DNA from: Ooceraea biroi
Lineage: Eukaryota > Arthropoda > Insecta > Hymenoptera > Formicidae
Direction: 5' to 3'
Assembly: GCF_003672135.1 (NCBI RefSeq)
Contig: NC_039506.1
Span: forward strand, 21,484,497-21,548,496
Length of the DNA stretch: 64,000 nt
The position numbers and the translations under genes were made by a program. Shown here piece after piece: positions 24,509 to 38,661 of the stretch. How positions within the stretch are numbered: the stretch's first letter is position 1; the number at the start of each line of letters is the position of its first letter. The notes beneath the pieces were generated by a model, which was given only the letters and a program-made list of their open reading frames with translations, was not told the DNA's origin and searched no databases.

Positions 24509-26614
24509 CTAGGCATTAGACAATTTATTATATGTGAACCGGACGTAGAAAGGATCGTTAGTAAAAAAGAATAGTGAAGCGTAAGAATTGCAAGATGACA
24601 ACGCAAGAAGAGATTCGATACTCTCGGATCTTCCTCGTTACTTTTGCTGTTACGCGGTCATGCCTTTGCTGGAGAGCTGCCTTCTTTTGCGGGCGATTCT
24701 CTTGGGTTCCCCTTGGCGCGTTCGAGTGCGCTATCCAGGCCGAAATTCTTCGGAAATTTGCGACGGGCACGTCGGAAAGCGATCGCCGCCGCTACAAGCT
24801 GATGAGACGACGACGGACAAAGCGACATTACTGAAAAGCGATTATGGCTCGCGCTGCGAGCATCCCTCTGATGTGGTAACCGCTTCGGGAGACGGGGATC
24901 CTGGAAATTCGACCAGCTGAGGTGCGCAAATGTGCCTCTCGTCACTGCTCCGTTGCCCAACGAAGCGCAAAATATTTCGTACACGGAAGGTTACTGTGAT
25001 CAATCGATACTCTGCAATCGACGCGTGTAATTTGTCAATTCGCGCACGGCATCATGCGATCGCGTTACCTCTATCCGTGACTTGATTCAACAATCGCATC
25101 GAACTTTAGCACGAACTTGCAGAGCACTTGCGAGATCATATTATATCTTCAAGAATTTTTTGTATCAACATGTTTTAAGCATGTTTTAATTAAGTACAAT
25201 CTTTCAAGCAAAGCTATATATAATATAACTAACAAAATGTATCACCAAAGATCTGATAGCATCCCATCATTCTGTTCCGAAAATTCAAACTTTGATCTAG
25301 CCTTTATCATCTCACCGGAAATTATCACAACAGCAGTGCTTTAACGTCGCGAATGAGGATTAACCCGCAATAAGGACTCGTTTCTGGTCTTTCGCTTTCG
25401 GGGAAGGACTTCGCCGCAATGGCGCATAACACGCTTCGCTACCCGGCGAATCGAGCCACCCCGAAGCATCGGATAGCGGCAGCGGAGAATCCGACGAGAG
25501 CCGCGAGTTTTCCGACGTAACAGCTGGCGGATCGTCAGATCCGGATAACGAGCGAGTCCTGCGGGGCCGGCGGCGGCTTTATCGAATTTGTATCGAGCGG
25601 AATTTCGCTGCTCCGCTGCGCACCCCTCGTCTCGTCATCGTCCTGAAACACGGATGCCTCGGTTGAGGATTTGATCCGCCGCTCCTCGCTTCCCGCACCC
25701 GCGCCGACCCGGCGGCGTTTAACGGGGCTAATTGCGACGATTGCTCGCCCTGCAAATGGAAACGGTGCGGTTTTACCGCTGTTTGCCGGTGCCGAAAAAC
25801 GCCGGCCGATTTCGTTTCGCACGCGCGCGGGGCAGAGGATCGTCGATATTCAGCCTGCCTCGTTCAATTGGCAATAACGATTTATTATTGGTTCTTGCAT
25901 AAAAAAATCGCATATATCGCGCAATACATGTACATGCCTATCTAGTCTAGAAGTACATAATGGAAAGATGATACACGTTTTCGTTGGGAGGAAAGATGAG
26001 ACAATGTAATGTGATTATTACTCGCGTGCGAATACGAAACAGGTGGTCATCGGTGAGTGCGCGATGACGGAACTATCCGACCGAAGTAATAACGCTGTTA
26101 TCTTTCTCGGCGATTACGTGTACGTATCTACTGCACTGTACAAGTCACGCTCGCTGCGTATCAAGAACGAGGCGCGCAATTAAGTAACTGATCGCGCCGA
26201 GTTGGAGTTTATTTTCATTATGTAATCACGCGCTTAGCACTTCTCTTTGTCCTATAGTATACGCGATTCGAATATATTGTACAATATATAAATATTTTTC
26301 AAAACATGTACATATTTTTACATAGTCGATAATTTGTCTCGTCGAGAAAGAGATTGTTCAATCGTAACAGCTACATTAAGAGGATCATTATAGTACAAAT
26401 AGATCATTAAATCGTAATAATTTAAGGAACAATCAAGCGCAGATGCGTAACGTGATTTCGAATCGCTGCTCGTATCACACGTGGCTTCATCATTGTCACA
26501 TTATTGCGCTTTCGTTGAACGCCGGAAACTGCGTCGCATCCGATAAGTCCGCATTTTTGACGATCGCCGTCAAGGTACCGGAACAAGGAGCACCGCTGCG
26601 GCTTCGCAGCTTTC
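24509..26614. other. Intergenic, no gene recognised
   Basis: Holds the 3' UTR of KHDC4 next to 26614 and the unplaced upstream region of the cysteine-rich gene. Open frames at 24574-24984 and 25535-25822 lack splice sites or known domains. 25380-25860 is GC-rich and 26220-26430 AT-rich. Confidence 0.45.
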
Positions 26615-29600
26615 TCAGTTCATCCACGGTGGACAGGACGTTGGCGGCTGATATGTCTGCGAGATTGGCACCTGATAATGCTGCACCGCCTGCGGGGGGT
26701 GTTGCGGCCGCGGCTGCTGGTGATGCGGCGGCGGCGGTGGCGGCGGATTGCAGATGGACTGCATCAGCGGATGCGCGTTGTAGGGCGGCGGCTTCGTCGT
26801 GTACGGCGGCATCTGATTGTACTCGACACCCAATGATTGCTCCAACACGGCGTTTTGAGTTGGAGAACGGTTGCCGTCAACGGGACCTGAGGACACACGA
26901 TTCATCCATATTATCATTCTTAAGCGACTTTGACTACGGCTTGGAACATTGCGTGTCGCAATTTGACGAATTACGGCAAACGTGTTTATAATCAAAAACC
27001 TGATATAAGTAATTGTAAAAGACTGAAGAAGAAGAAATATGTATCATATCTAAAACTGTTATTCATCAAAATAATTTAAGATTATTTAGAAGATATTATT
27101 AAGATTATTTAAAACTATTTAAGAATTATTCAAAAAATATAATATTTAATGGAATTTTAAAAAAATATTTGAAAATGCCAGATAGAGAAATATTTAATAA
27201 TTAACAAGAATAATTAATAATTAATAAGTTATTAGTTAAGTACAGATATCATACGCGCGAGGATGATGAATAAGATTGCCTACCTCTCGGCCTGATCTGA
27301 GGTGGAGGCATGTTGATAGGAGGCAATCCAGGACAGACTGCTGGAGGTTCCCCGTCCCTCGGTATCGGTGGTGGTCTACCCCAAGGGACCCTCACAGGAT
27401 GATGATTCTGCCACGGCGCCTGCGGCGAGGGCGGAGGCGGCAGGGGCGGTGGACCGTTTCCGACGTGGATATTCCCAGATTCCGCCATTACGTTCTGCTC
27501 ATTTCCTACTCGCAAAATAGATCACGCGCTGCAGTTTATGCCACGGACATGGGGAATATTCATTTTTTTATGCATACAATCGTGTACAATGCCGTATCGC
27601 GTAGGCCCGACATACCTGAAGCTAATCCACTGGCTTTCTGGTCCAAGTTCCTTTTTTCACCTAAACGATTAAGAGGAATGATATGAAGAGAAAGATACGA
27701 CATGTATTCTTAAGTATGCACGCATAACGTAATGTCGCATTTAACATGGTGGATTACGCGATGGAATATTGTAGTAACATAACAAACTGAAAAGTTCATT
27801 ATGTTCAACGGAACGTAATTGATATCTCGACGATTCCAACCCGTGACCGTGAACGCAAAATACAAAAGCGAACGAGTCTTCTAAATTTAGATGCAAATCT
27901 AATTGCAAGGCAATTAATGTCACATCCGCATTACGAGAGGACTGCCGCCGGTTTTCATCTGCTGCTTGTAAGACATCACTGTAGCAACAATAATAATAAG
28001 GAGAAATTTAGTCCTCTAAACTCGGGTCTAATCTCATGAGATTAGACTTGGATAGTAATTGGGACAATATGTCATGCCGTTAACCATTGCCAAATTAGCG
28101 GAGCATTTTAGCGATTGCTACTAGAGTCTGAAAGCAAGCAACGCAATTTTTCAATCTCGTATCGTATATCGGATAGTTATCGGTTTCACTAGGAATTTGA
28201 AGCTTCTTATCAGTTATATACATATATCCTATCTGCAAAGTAAATTCTTATTCGTTAAAACTACATTCTTCAGATCTCTCTTCTCGCACTTTCCATTATG
28301 CAACTGCTCAGGCCTTCCACTGCAACAAAAAACACGATACGATAAACTGTTATCATTCGATGGCAAATTATCGTTTTCGTATTTTGTTTAAATGCAATGG
28401 TCATCTGTATCCTTCCTGGGCAGTACAATCGGACGGCGACGCGTTTTTACCTGAGGAATACAAAGGTCCAAGATACACGGAGAACGAACTTAAAGGTAGT
28501 AATATTTTAAAAATATACATATGTGTGAGAAAAGACAGGTCTTGTATAACAGAATCCTAATAACAGTAAGCATGGTTAAATGCCAGACAAAGAAACACTG
28601 AAATGGAAAATCGCAGGTTACACTTGCATCTGAAAACGCAGATTTATTGAATAAAAAAGGCACTATATATGGAAAAAAAGCATTGAAATTAATATACTTG
28701 GGACACACACGCACGTATCATCGCGATTGTACATATGTATGTAACACGTGCAGTGCGCAGAGTTTTTGGTCTGGTCTAAAATAATAATAATAAAAAATCT
28801 TTGAGGATAACCACGTATCAAAAGCGTTCTATGTGATGAGATCGCAATAATCCAAGATTACGTTATGCCGGACGTCCGTCTCCGCAGATATCCCCTCAAC
28901 AAATCACAAAAAGCAATTCGCTAATAATAAGATGTAAATCAAAAGATCAAGAAAAGTTTATATATATAATATATATACACACACATATATATTATATATA
29001 TATATACACACACACAAACATATATTATATATATGTATGTATGTAAAATTATGCTTACCAGAAAATGTTATTTACATTAATAGTATACTACAGTCTAAGA
29101 GTATTAAGAAAACAATGCTGGACACCTGTACTTTTAAAGATTTAATTATTCTCCTGATTATATATTACACATTATATTTCTAGACATTACATTTCTACAT
29201 GTAGATTATTAACAAAGAAGTATGAATCGCCAGCAAGAAAATTGTATTCGGGAAGGAATTCGAATTACGCGATCAGAGAACGTTCCTCGAGAATGCAATT
29301 TTTCCGCTGGCAATTTTTCGTATCTTCTCTATATACATATCACCACCTATTGTCCTATTTCCACAAGGTATCCAACACTTTTTCGCGCTAAATACTCTTA
29401 GTTACAGACCTGGATGTGGAGGTGGCATTAGCATCTTGTTTCGATCTCCATGTGGCACGCCCGCAGGTGTGGGTGACGGACCGTGCACGAGTTGCTGTTG
29501 TCGATCACCTTCTCTGCTTAAACAATGCAGGTGCGAATTATTAATTCCAAAGTAAACGGTTCATACTTTTCAAGCATTAAGACAAAAATCACCTGATGCA

Positions 29601-32600
29601 CACCCTCGGATACTTCTGAAATATGGAAAATATCTGGTCTCGCCAGATACCATAGTTAATGATGTCGGAACTTACGTTACAACGTTCTTGGGAACGTAAT
29701 CGTAATGTCGCGAGACATTACGACGTACGTTCAAATAATCGTTTTAGCCGCTGTTATAGCTGCAAAGTAGCAACTATGTACCGTGTCGCATTCCGCCTCT
29801 TTTGGCTCTTACCGCTTATACTAAGAGAACACATAATTAGTGATTCTGGCAAAAGCTGTACCTGATGATTCCGACGTCTTAGAGTCATGGATGGACATGA
29901 GGAAAATGCAAGTTTATTATTATCTTTACACTCCGTGCAAAGATAATAAAGTTGTTCCAAAATAAGCAAAGTACGATTGTACATAAGTCAAAGAAAGAAA
30001 CGATGTTTTGTGAAAGAGCGAGATATATCCATGATTACAATTATCGAATATTGACGAATAACATGAGGAATTCAGACTTTCTACGAAATTAAAAACTGTT
30101 TGCAAACACGGGAAATTTAATATTTTATTTTGGAAAATAATCGATATGGATATATCTGGATCTTACAACCAATAAAGATCTTGTCTACAATTATTGATTT
30201 ACAAGATTCAGGAATCGCAGTGATACATCTATGAATAAAAAAAAACTTATTGCAAAAAGTCTCATGTAGCATTTAGATTGTTATTTTTATACTTTTTAAC
30301 ATTATTGCAATGCCTCATAATACTAGAATAGACTTTCTATAAACAGGACGACAGAATGGCTTACATTTTCTTCATGTAATTCTACAATAATCTATGTATA
30401 AATTTGCGTTTGCTACAAGTGAAGCGTAAGCGATTTGAAGCATTCGTTTCTTTAACGATAATTTCTCTTCGACAAAATTCTCTCTAATTCTCGATTAAAA
30501 TTCGACATCCACATTTACGCTACAGTAGCCTACGATTCTGGAAATTGTCAGTTCTTTTAGTAACACGAATTTTACGCTTGGTAGACCCTTCCAAACGTAC
30601 ATGCTCTTTTCCATTCATGGTCTACCAAGAGAGGTATCGCTAAACATGTGAAATTATTACCAAAGTTACACAGTAAATTATGTACTTCTTGTATCATGCA
30701 AGAATGGAATGTACATGATTTGTACAAGGAGTACATAACGTAACTTTATTAAATTTACATTAATACATATGTCGCAGCGTCTCTTGCGTATGCGTAAAAA
30801 GTAATTGTGCAATTGTCGACTTACCCTGTGCCGTGGCGTTGCGCAGGTAGCGGAGCGCATTGATACGGCGGCGGTGGTTCCTGCGATGCATATTCAAAGG
30901 GGATTTGCATGAATACCATATGCGAATGCCGTCCCATCGCGCACACTTTAACTTGGCACAACTCTACGGTACTTTACCTGACCTCCCTCAACGTCCGAGA
31001 ATCTTCGCTTTACGCCGTGTGATTTCTGCTGCTCCGGCGAATCGGGCTTCTGATCGAACTGCTGATGCGGCGGCTGCATCGTATAATGCACCTGCGTCGG
31101 TATGTGGCCGTTCTGATATTGTATGTGCTGCGGATGATACTGTATCTGGGCTTGCGGGGGCGGAGGTACATTATGAAGAGGTATATTTTGCGGCGGCATT
31201 TGCATCTACGAGCAATTAAACACAAAATTAAGTGTCGTCCACGAGAACAACGAGAAGCAACGAGATGCCGGATGCACGTCATTGTTACCTGCAGCTGTCC
31301 CTGCGGCTGCGGCATCTGCTGCGGCGGCTGCTGCGCCTGATACAACCACGGCGCGGCATTCTGCGGCGGCGGTGGTTGCGTGGGTGGCGGCACGCTGGTC
31401 AGAATGTTCATCGAGTTCGGCATCTGGCCGATCGACGGCGGCGGCACGATCTGCGGTGGCGGTACTGGTTGCGGTAACGGTCCCTGCTCCACCGCTGGAC
31501 CCTCCTGCTGATGCTGAATCTCGCTGCCAGGCGGGAGCGGCGGCTGCGCGTGATGCTGCGGCGACTGAGCGTTTGGCACTAGGAACGTCTGTGCGGACGG
31601 CGGCGGCGGCACCTGCAGATGGAACGGCGGCGGGTGGCCCTCGAACTGCGGCGGTATTATGTGCTGAGCAACTGCCTGCGACTGCTCGTGATTCTGCTGC
31701 AGCTGCGGCGGTACGATCGGCTCGCCGGGCTGCAGAACGAACTGCGTCTGCGACTGAGACGTGGGAGACGCTTGCACCTGCTGATACTGTATCTGATAGG
31801 TCTGCGGCACGGGCGGCGGCGGTTGATTCGGCGGAAAGTTGGGCGGCGGGAAGTGTAGGTGTAACAGGGGAGGCGGAGGCGGTTGCTGCGTAATATTCAG
31901 AGGCGCGGCTGCGGGCGGCGGTTGCTGCAGATTGACATTGACAGTCTCGATGATGCCCTGCGACGGCGTGGCGGGCCGTTGCACCGCACTCGGCTGCGTA
32001 TACACGTAGGAGACCGCGCCGCTCGCTGGCGCGTTGCCGCTCGTCATGAAGCTAGGCTGCGCCGGGCCCTGCGGCGGTGGCTGGCTCATTACGTACATTT
32101 GCGCGACGGGCTGCGGCGACGACTGCGATCCCGGTTGAATACCTTGGATTTGCAACGGCTGACCGGGATGTATCTGGTACTGAACCTGACTAACTGTTGA
32201 CGGCGGGCCGATCAATTGTACCTGTCCGACCGGCGGCGGCGGCATGAAGGTCTGTATCTCCTGCAAACAGAAGATATTCGTATTTGCGTTATAAGATTTC
32301 CTCGCGGGGTGATGTAAAACGCTTGATCAAAATTTCAGCCGCGTACCTGAGCTTGCGGAGGTGGAACTAACGGTCCAGAATGAGGCGGTATATGCACTCC
32401 CGGAGGAGGAACCGACACTCCAGGTCCCGGATTACCAGCCACAGTAGCTGTGAGAATTGTTGCGGGCAATGTTACAACATTACTTTGCGGATGTTGCATA
32501 ATATCTGTTAAAAGTTCGAAGTTCGCTTGAGGAAAAAATATCAATTGCGCAATATCCAATTATAAGTGCACGATTCGTACGTACCTTGATGCTGTATCGT

Positions 32601-33939
32601 GACTACATTCGGCTGGCCTAAAGTACCGATGTTCATAGTTTGAAACTGGGCTGTAAATGGAAAAGAATTATTTTATTTATTGTATCATAAATAAGAAATT
32701 CTTTTAATTATAATATTTAATTATAAAATTATTATATTCGACATTTTAATAAACGTACTTTGCGGTATTTGCGATTGCTCTATTACTTGCTGAGGTTGTA
32801 CCGGTGGCGGTTGTTGTTGAATATAAGTTTGCAACTCGGACTGTATCGTTTGTATTAGATTGATGGCCAGTTGCTTCGCGTTCTGCAGTGCCTCTGGCTT
32901 TGGATGTCTATAAACAGGAATGATATCTTATCAATCGCACCTTATCATCGGGCGATACCGAATGACATAATTTTTGCAGTCTTACTCTATATACAGATGA
33001 AGTGGCTCTGGAGATTCCGCTCCTAAAACTGGATCGATAAACTGAGATCCCCGACCCTTTAAAGTCACATTTGCACCTGTTTCACCCCTAATATACAACA
33101 AATTCGCGTCACCAGCGCCTAATATACGTCCACGTAAATCAAAGCCTTGTGGTGCATTCTCGATACCAACACAGATCTTTTCCTATTAATTTGTAGATAT
33201 CAGATCAGTCAATATCACGCAAAAAGTCTGTTGCAATGAGATGAGAGATATAAAACAAAAACACTTACTACAGTTGTAACTCCGGAATGTAAACTCATAA
33301 GGGGTGGTGGAGCATTTGTGAACCTGCTTGGCCTGTTTAAGGAACTTTGATGTTCCGTCTTAATTATTTCGTTGATTTTTTGTATCGCCACTGTTAAATG
33401 AAACAACCATTAAGCATGGATCTCTATCGGTAATACTACAAAAACTAAACGATCCACTTACAATCGACATTGTGTTTGGCATGGCCTTGTATGTAAAGAT
33501 ACAGTGGCCTCTCATTTGGACAACGCAGCTTCTCCTGTTCTGTCATAAAACGCCCGCGTGTTGACACGGTTGCTCCTGCAAATTGACGTAATGTAAAATA
33601 TCAACAAACACATGTGAATTGTTACCAGGCATAACATAAAAGTCCACATTTTATATGCATCTTAGATTAGATTGAAAATATACCCGAATACGAATTGATC
33701 TCATCCTGTATGTAACCCTTGGTGAGCAACGTTCTAGCGCTGGGTGGCGTCTCGTTGATCTCAAACTCCGATGTATATGTCTCTCCATTTTTGAAAGCTG
33801 CATTCGACGCTGTTATCTAAGAACGCGCGTAAGTATTATATTTCAAGAAAAGAAAAAAGGAATGCGCTTGCGAATGCAGCCGTTGCACGTGCATTACCTT
33901 GTTGTTGGAGTCAGAACCCCTCAATTTTCCCTTAGCCAT
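26615..33939 (-). CDS. KHDC4: KH homology domain-containing protein 4 (BLOM7/KIAA0907 homologue)
   Basis: KHDC4 is a nuclear RNA-binding protein associated with spliceosomes and 5' splice-site choice. Fifteen exons, all phase-consistent: 33939-33898, 33816-33684, 33575-33462, 33390-33269, 33182-32986, 32907-32759, 32650-32585, 32504-32347, 32260-31289, 31205-30978, 30880-30825, 29513-29410, 27660-27616, 27505-27284, 26886-26615; 959 residues. The N-terminus carries the family signature SGATVSTRGRFMTEQEK and the first KH-like unit RPLYLYIQGHAKHNVDLAI. The second KH has LRGRILGAGDANLLYIRGE, then GANVTLKGRGSQF and LHLYIEHPKPEALQNAKQLA. From about residue 290 on, the protein is Pro/Gln-rich, including a 972-base exon with many PPPP and QQ runs. 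Human KHDC4 is about 614 residues, so the tail is greatly enlarged. It ends SCPPWMN-stop. The start ATG begins MAKGKLRGSD directly before a GTAATG donor. Opposite-strand Ala/Arg-rich frames are shadows of the CCG/CAG codons. Confidence 0.93.
28026..28047. repeat. Perfect 22-bp palindrome in KHDC4 intron
   Basis: GTCTAATCTC followed by ATGAGATTAGAC reads identically on both strands. It lies within the long intron between the exons at 29410 and 27660. Function unknown. Confidence 0.9.
28960..29045. repeat. AT/AC dinucleotide repeat block
   Basis: Alternating TA tracts broken by two CACACA runs and ending in GTATGTATGT. It is an ordinary unstable microsatellite in an intron, though the TA tracts could fold back. 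Confidence 0.85.
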
Positions 33940-36359
33940 AGAGACGAGATGTACACTACTGGACGTAACACGGCAATCCTCATGACTTCGACATTCCCAC
34001 GAGCTGCTGGATGAAAATTCAATGAGAAACCAATCACGCCGATAATCGCGCGCAGGGGGCTACGCTTTCTGTCAATACGGGCCGCGAAATTCCGCCGAAC
34101 GTCAAACGGATCGCGAATCCGCGAAACGACAGGTTATGTTTCGACACGTAAAACGGAGAGCTCGCGCAGATCACGCTCACATTACGGAACGCGTAGCTAC
34201 TTCACTTTTCAGGCTGCAGACCGCCTTAAAACGAGCAATGATCACATACTCAGCGGACTGGCGGCTAAATGTTATTTACGAGGCAACGAAGTATCCTGTG
34301 TCAATCGACTGTGCGAATCACTCAATCGTGACTAACGCTACTGGGTCACAGTGTATACAGCAGCGCAACTCCCCGTTGGCGGCTTCGATGGCAGCTCGCG
34401 ACGCTGGTTTACCGGAATTAATTAAAGCCGCTAGCCAATACCTCGAATTTTTCATACATTTTCCTTCCGATTGCCCGTTACCAATATTCAGTTGCTTTTC
34501 CTGCTTTTCCTCTTTAAAGTCTGTAGTTCTTCGTTTCCTTTTAGATGCAAGATGTTATGAGTTGACAAAAGATTCGAAATTTCTTCTTTTTCTATGCCTT
34601 CAGCTTTTATCTTCTTATCGCGATACAACGGGAGTTTCTTAAATTATATTTTTTAACTTCAGCAAGGATTATAAGGTTATCAATATTGTAATCTTCTTTC
34701 CCTCTTTTTCTGTTTAGATACAAATTTGGTTGTTTTACTTTATTTGTTGAGTGGAACAATTTACAATAAAAATAAAAATTTTTAATTGCGCCCGTCGAGT
34801 AATATTTGCAAGTAACAAATATATTCCATACGCTATTGAATAGTATCTGAAAAGAAAGACATTATTTTATCCGTTATCGAATTGCATTATGTGAAAATAA
34901 AAACGCGGATTGATGCATTATTGACTTGTACAACTACCTCATTTTTCACTCGAGGACAGTGGAGGTTTATAGCGGAATTTTTTGAAACTAATAGAGCGGT
35001 GGAGTGATACAAATCGGAACAGACTACTAACAGATGGTATCACAATGCAGGTTTAGTAGCAATAAACTTTTCTTTATTTTCAAGTAACATAATTTCACAA
35101 TAAATAAATCTTTTTATTTGCAAGTCACTATTCAATAATAATCGGTAATAATAAAGACAAAACTTTCTGCCTTGAAATATTATAATTTAACGATGGAATC
35201 TTCAACTAATCTTGAAAAAGAATTATATTGCAATTATGTCTTGCATATTTATTAAAATACCATGCGAGATATTATGGAATAATTTCTTTATTTATGTAAC
35301 ATTGTAATATACACTTTTCACAGTATTAAATATAATCACAAATAAAAATCGTATGTATATGCTATTCCAAGAAAAGTATCGAGTTGGTACATACGTACGT
35401 TCATCTCTAAAAGCGCTAAGAATAACATTATTAACTAGAGTAATTTTTGTTAACAAAGGCCAAACTTTAAATATTTTCTTTGATCGAATACAGAAATATG
35501 TTAAATTCTGTATTAGAAGTGGAGTTCCGATAAGTAAATCAATGTTGCTTTGTCAGAGAGAAGAATCGATTTCAAGATAGTTTTTTTTTTCTTATTTGTT
35601 ACTCTTATTCGATATTAATTTTTCGTTAAATTACGGCAACATAATCTACAAGATCTACACTGCTCTGCGCAATGCGACTATCAAAATATACCAACTTTCA
35701 CTAAAAAATACTTCAACATACTTTAGGCTTTATTGCAGCAATTGTCTTTGCATTGAAGTGCCATTCGCTTAATGTCTCATGATGTCACATAACGTACACA
35801 TATCCCGAGCAAAATATTTAGGCAAAATTAAAATGTACAGATGATGATCTCAGTTGTACGTGTATGTATGTGTACTTAGTTAAAGATTATTTAACATTAT
35901 TATATAACTATATTTTTGGTTTGCACAGATCTCAATTAAAACGATAGAAAAATAGATTGTACATCTCCGTTTCTGACCTCTTGCTTGTACAATTAATTAA
36001 TAATTAACATTGGCTATAGCCGATATATGCTGAAATCATTTTAATATCCAAGTTCTGAAAGACAAGGAATATATTCCATAATACTTGCTGAAAAAGATCG
36101 TAATGTACATGTATATAATAATTTATTGATCAATATTGTTCAACCAAAATTATGAGAGAATCTTGAATATTCCTTCGTATTAATTCCTTTAGCACGCCAG
36201 TGGATCACTTAAATTAAATCGCTACTCTATGAACGATCACAAGATGTGTAATTGACAAAACTCGGCAAAACCACAGTCTGTACTTTTACAGTCTACCAAT
36301 TGAATGAATCCTTATGGACAGTCAAGCAAGTACGAGGAATGTCATTTTACATCAAGATA
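33940..36359. other. Intergenic between KHDC4 promoter and BTBD 3' end
   Basis: 33940-34140 should hold the KHDC4 promoter and 5' UTR. An ATG-initiated frame of 168 codons (34136-34642, +) points away from KHDC4 but has no recognisable domain, an odd composition and no splice context. 34650-36359 is AT-rich and contains the 3' UTR of the BTB gene. TTTATT blocks (AATAAA on -) near 35070 and 35105 are possible polyadenylation sites. Confidence 0.45.
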
Positions 36360-38661
36360 TTACGTATAGAAGATAAGCTCAGGAATTTGACCTTTCTCGA
36401 TGGATGTGCCGTTGTTCTCTCCCATCTCGCTGCTAAACTCGAATTTCACTTTCCCGTTTCCCGAATCGTAATCCATTAACACCGTTTTCAATCCCTTTAT
36501 GCCGTAATAGGATAGTGGCCCCTGAAATACGAACGAGCATGTCAGACTTTTCAACAACAAATCGCCACTTGTATAATTAGCAGCAATTAAATAAATGCGC
36601 AAGATTTAGTAACCTTGAAGGTTGCTGACGCTGTGTAAATCGTATTTGGCAAGATTTCCGCTAACTCTTTAAACATTATCCGATACGTATACTTGGATCC
36701 ATCACAGCTGAAACTTGTTGTATTCTTAGCTATCACTTTCCCGGACGCGGTGTGAATCAGTTCCATTGTCACGTCGTATATCGCTGGTTTCTGCATACTG
36801 CCGTAAACTCCGTAGCCGATAAGAAAGATACGTTTGTCCACGCTAAATCTGAGATTAGCAGTATCGAAAATTAAGATACGTTTATGACGTCGAGCACTAC
36901 CATCAGTTAAATACGTGTACAGAATTTCAGTCATATCATTACCGAATACGATCGCTGGTTCCAAAATATCCCCACTCGCTTGTGGTATGCTGAAATCTGC
37001 ACACAGTTTGCTCCTTGCCTGTTATGCTACATCGCGGCACCGTTTGAAATTCCACTGAAGGTTTCGGATTCAATATGAAATATGAAAACAAAGACAGGAT
37101 CTACAAAATTTATTTGTTAAATCTCACGCAACGGTTCCTGTAAATCTTTTAACGGAAAGTGGAAGATATAACATATATATAGTCATGAAAGAAAATTGAA
37201 TTAATAGAAGTCGCACTATACGACACTAACCTCGGAATAATTTAACAACCCCGATTGTGCCGCACCCGCCGTAAATTCTTCCTTCGACATGAGCGGGAAG
37301 CGAACCAACGACAGAGCGTTGCCTAGAACCAAACGCTGATTCTCCGGAGTGACTGATAACTGTCGTCTAACACATTCAGCCTCTGACCACCTGTATAGAA
37401 AAATTCAAATCATCAAGTCAGTGATTAAAACACAAAATCAAGCATTAGGGATGAACAATATATATAGACGGAACAAGAACTGAACATGTTACAATATTAT
37501 AGCACACCTTAGGACGGCCTGAAATAGTTTTGATTCTCTGACATGAAGAGTATCCCTTTCCAAGACTATCATCAACGTGTCGATGTCGATGTCCGTGAAT
37601 CCATCCGCGTTGAAGGCTTCAGTCGTAAACCTGTCTATCGTGTCCAGACAGACCGAGGCTAATTGCGGCTCGTCAAACAGACGAGCCTGCGTCAACAGCA
37701 GGAAGGCATTGTCGCTGGTTAGATTGGTCTTCAAGAAATCGACGCAATGCTTCTCCAAAGCCGACACCGCATACTTCTTCGCGGTGTACAACGTCGTCAT
37801 CACAGTTTCAGGATCTATTTGTATCTCATCGGTATATAAAAAAAGTAGCACCGCCAAAAAAGCAGTTGGCTCTACGTCAGGTACTTCTATCTCCGAGGAA
37901 GCTGTCGCGAGCGTTCCGTTGAACATTGCGTCGAACACGGCACTTCCACAGGACAAGACTAGTTTGTGGGCTGGTATGCGTTGCTGCTGCGCCCCTCTCC
38001 CAACCAGGAAAGTCACGTCGGACAGTATCTCATTGTTGAAGAGAAACGCGATTCTCTCGCGCATCGTCGCCTTTGTACCCTGCCAGTTGTACATGACTGT
38101 CGAGGGCTGACCCTGCGCAGGCAAGTTCTCCAGAACAACGTTGCTCTGCGGTCGTCCCTCCAAATACGACGTGTTCGCCGCATTAGTAGGCGGTCGGCTG
38201 AAAGATTCAAGAATATACCGATTAAGATATCTCACATAATACCTTCAAAACAATTCAGAAGCAAATAATCAATAGAACACGTGGGAGACCACGTGGTGAA
38301 CGTTCTGACGTTTGCCGCGGATCGCCCTGAAGTTGCCCACTACTTACTTATCGCCGTTCGAGATGGACGCGTCGTTTCGCGCGACCGTCGAGCTCGTCGG
38401 TTGATCCTCGTCGCCGACGAAATTGAGCGCGCGTCGCGTCTGCGACATGATGTCCGCGACGGTGATGTTTCGCAACGGTCCTCGCGAAGAGGACGGAAAC
38501 GACGATGACGGCCCGGCGCCTCCGTCGCTGCCGGTCGACCTCGTGAGGTCGCCCGCCCTGTTCTCCGTCGCGTCGCGCTCGTCCTCGCGGTGATTCGTCA
38601 ACCGCAGACTCTGCAGCCTCGACGAGACACAGTCGTCGTCCAGGGTGGCATGCGTAGACAT
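36360..38661 (-). CDS. BTBD2: BTB/POZ-BACK-PHR protein, BTBD1/BTBD2 type
   Basis: Members act as substrate adaptors for Cullin-3 ubiquitin ligases; BTBD1 and BTBD2 also bind topoisomerase I. Six exons: 38661-38348, 38197-37508, 37390-37231, 37100-36943, 36848-36614, 36521-36360; all junctions GT-AG and in phase, 572 residues. The first 105 residues are Ser/Asp/Arg-rich and variable. The BTB domain (about 163-265) shows LSDVTFLVGRG, RIPAHKLVLSCGSAVFDAMF and IEVPDVEPTAFLA. The BACK region shows NAFLLLTQARLFDEPQLAS and FTDIDIDTLMIVLERDTL, followed by RWSEAECVRRQLSVTPENQR. The PHR domain (about 395-572) shows RFSVDKRIFLIGYGVYGSM, FSCDGSKYTYRIMFKE and the usual ending GQIPELIFYT. Length and order match the human proteins. 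The start is the first in-frame ATG (MSTHATLDDD); the frame stays open upstream but has no earlier ATG. BTBD1 and BTBD2 are one gene in most insects, so the symbol is by similarity. Confidence 0.95.

Noticed and set aside
25535..25822. 95-codon frame on -
   Set aside because: GC-rich, no domain, no splice context.
31282..31893. 203-codon Ala/Arg-rich frame on + opposite KHDC4
   Set aside because: Complement of CCG/CAG codons of the large KHDC4 exon; a shadow frame.
34136..34642. 168-codon ATG-initiated frame upstream of KHDC4
   Set aside because: Composition and lack of a domain suggest chance; it overlaps the expected KHDC4 promoter. RNA-seq could revive it.
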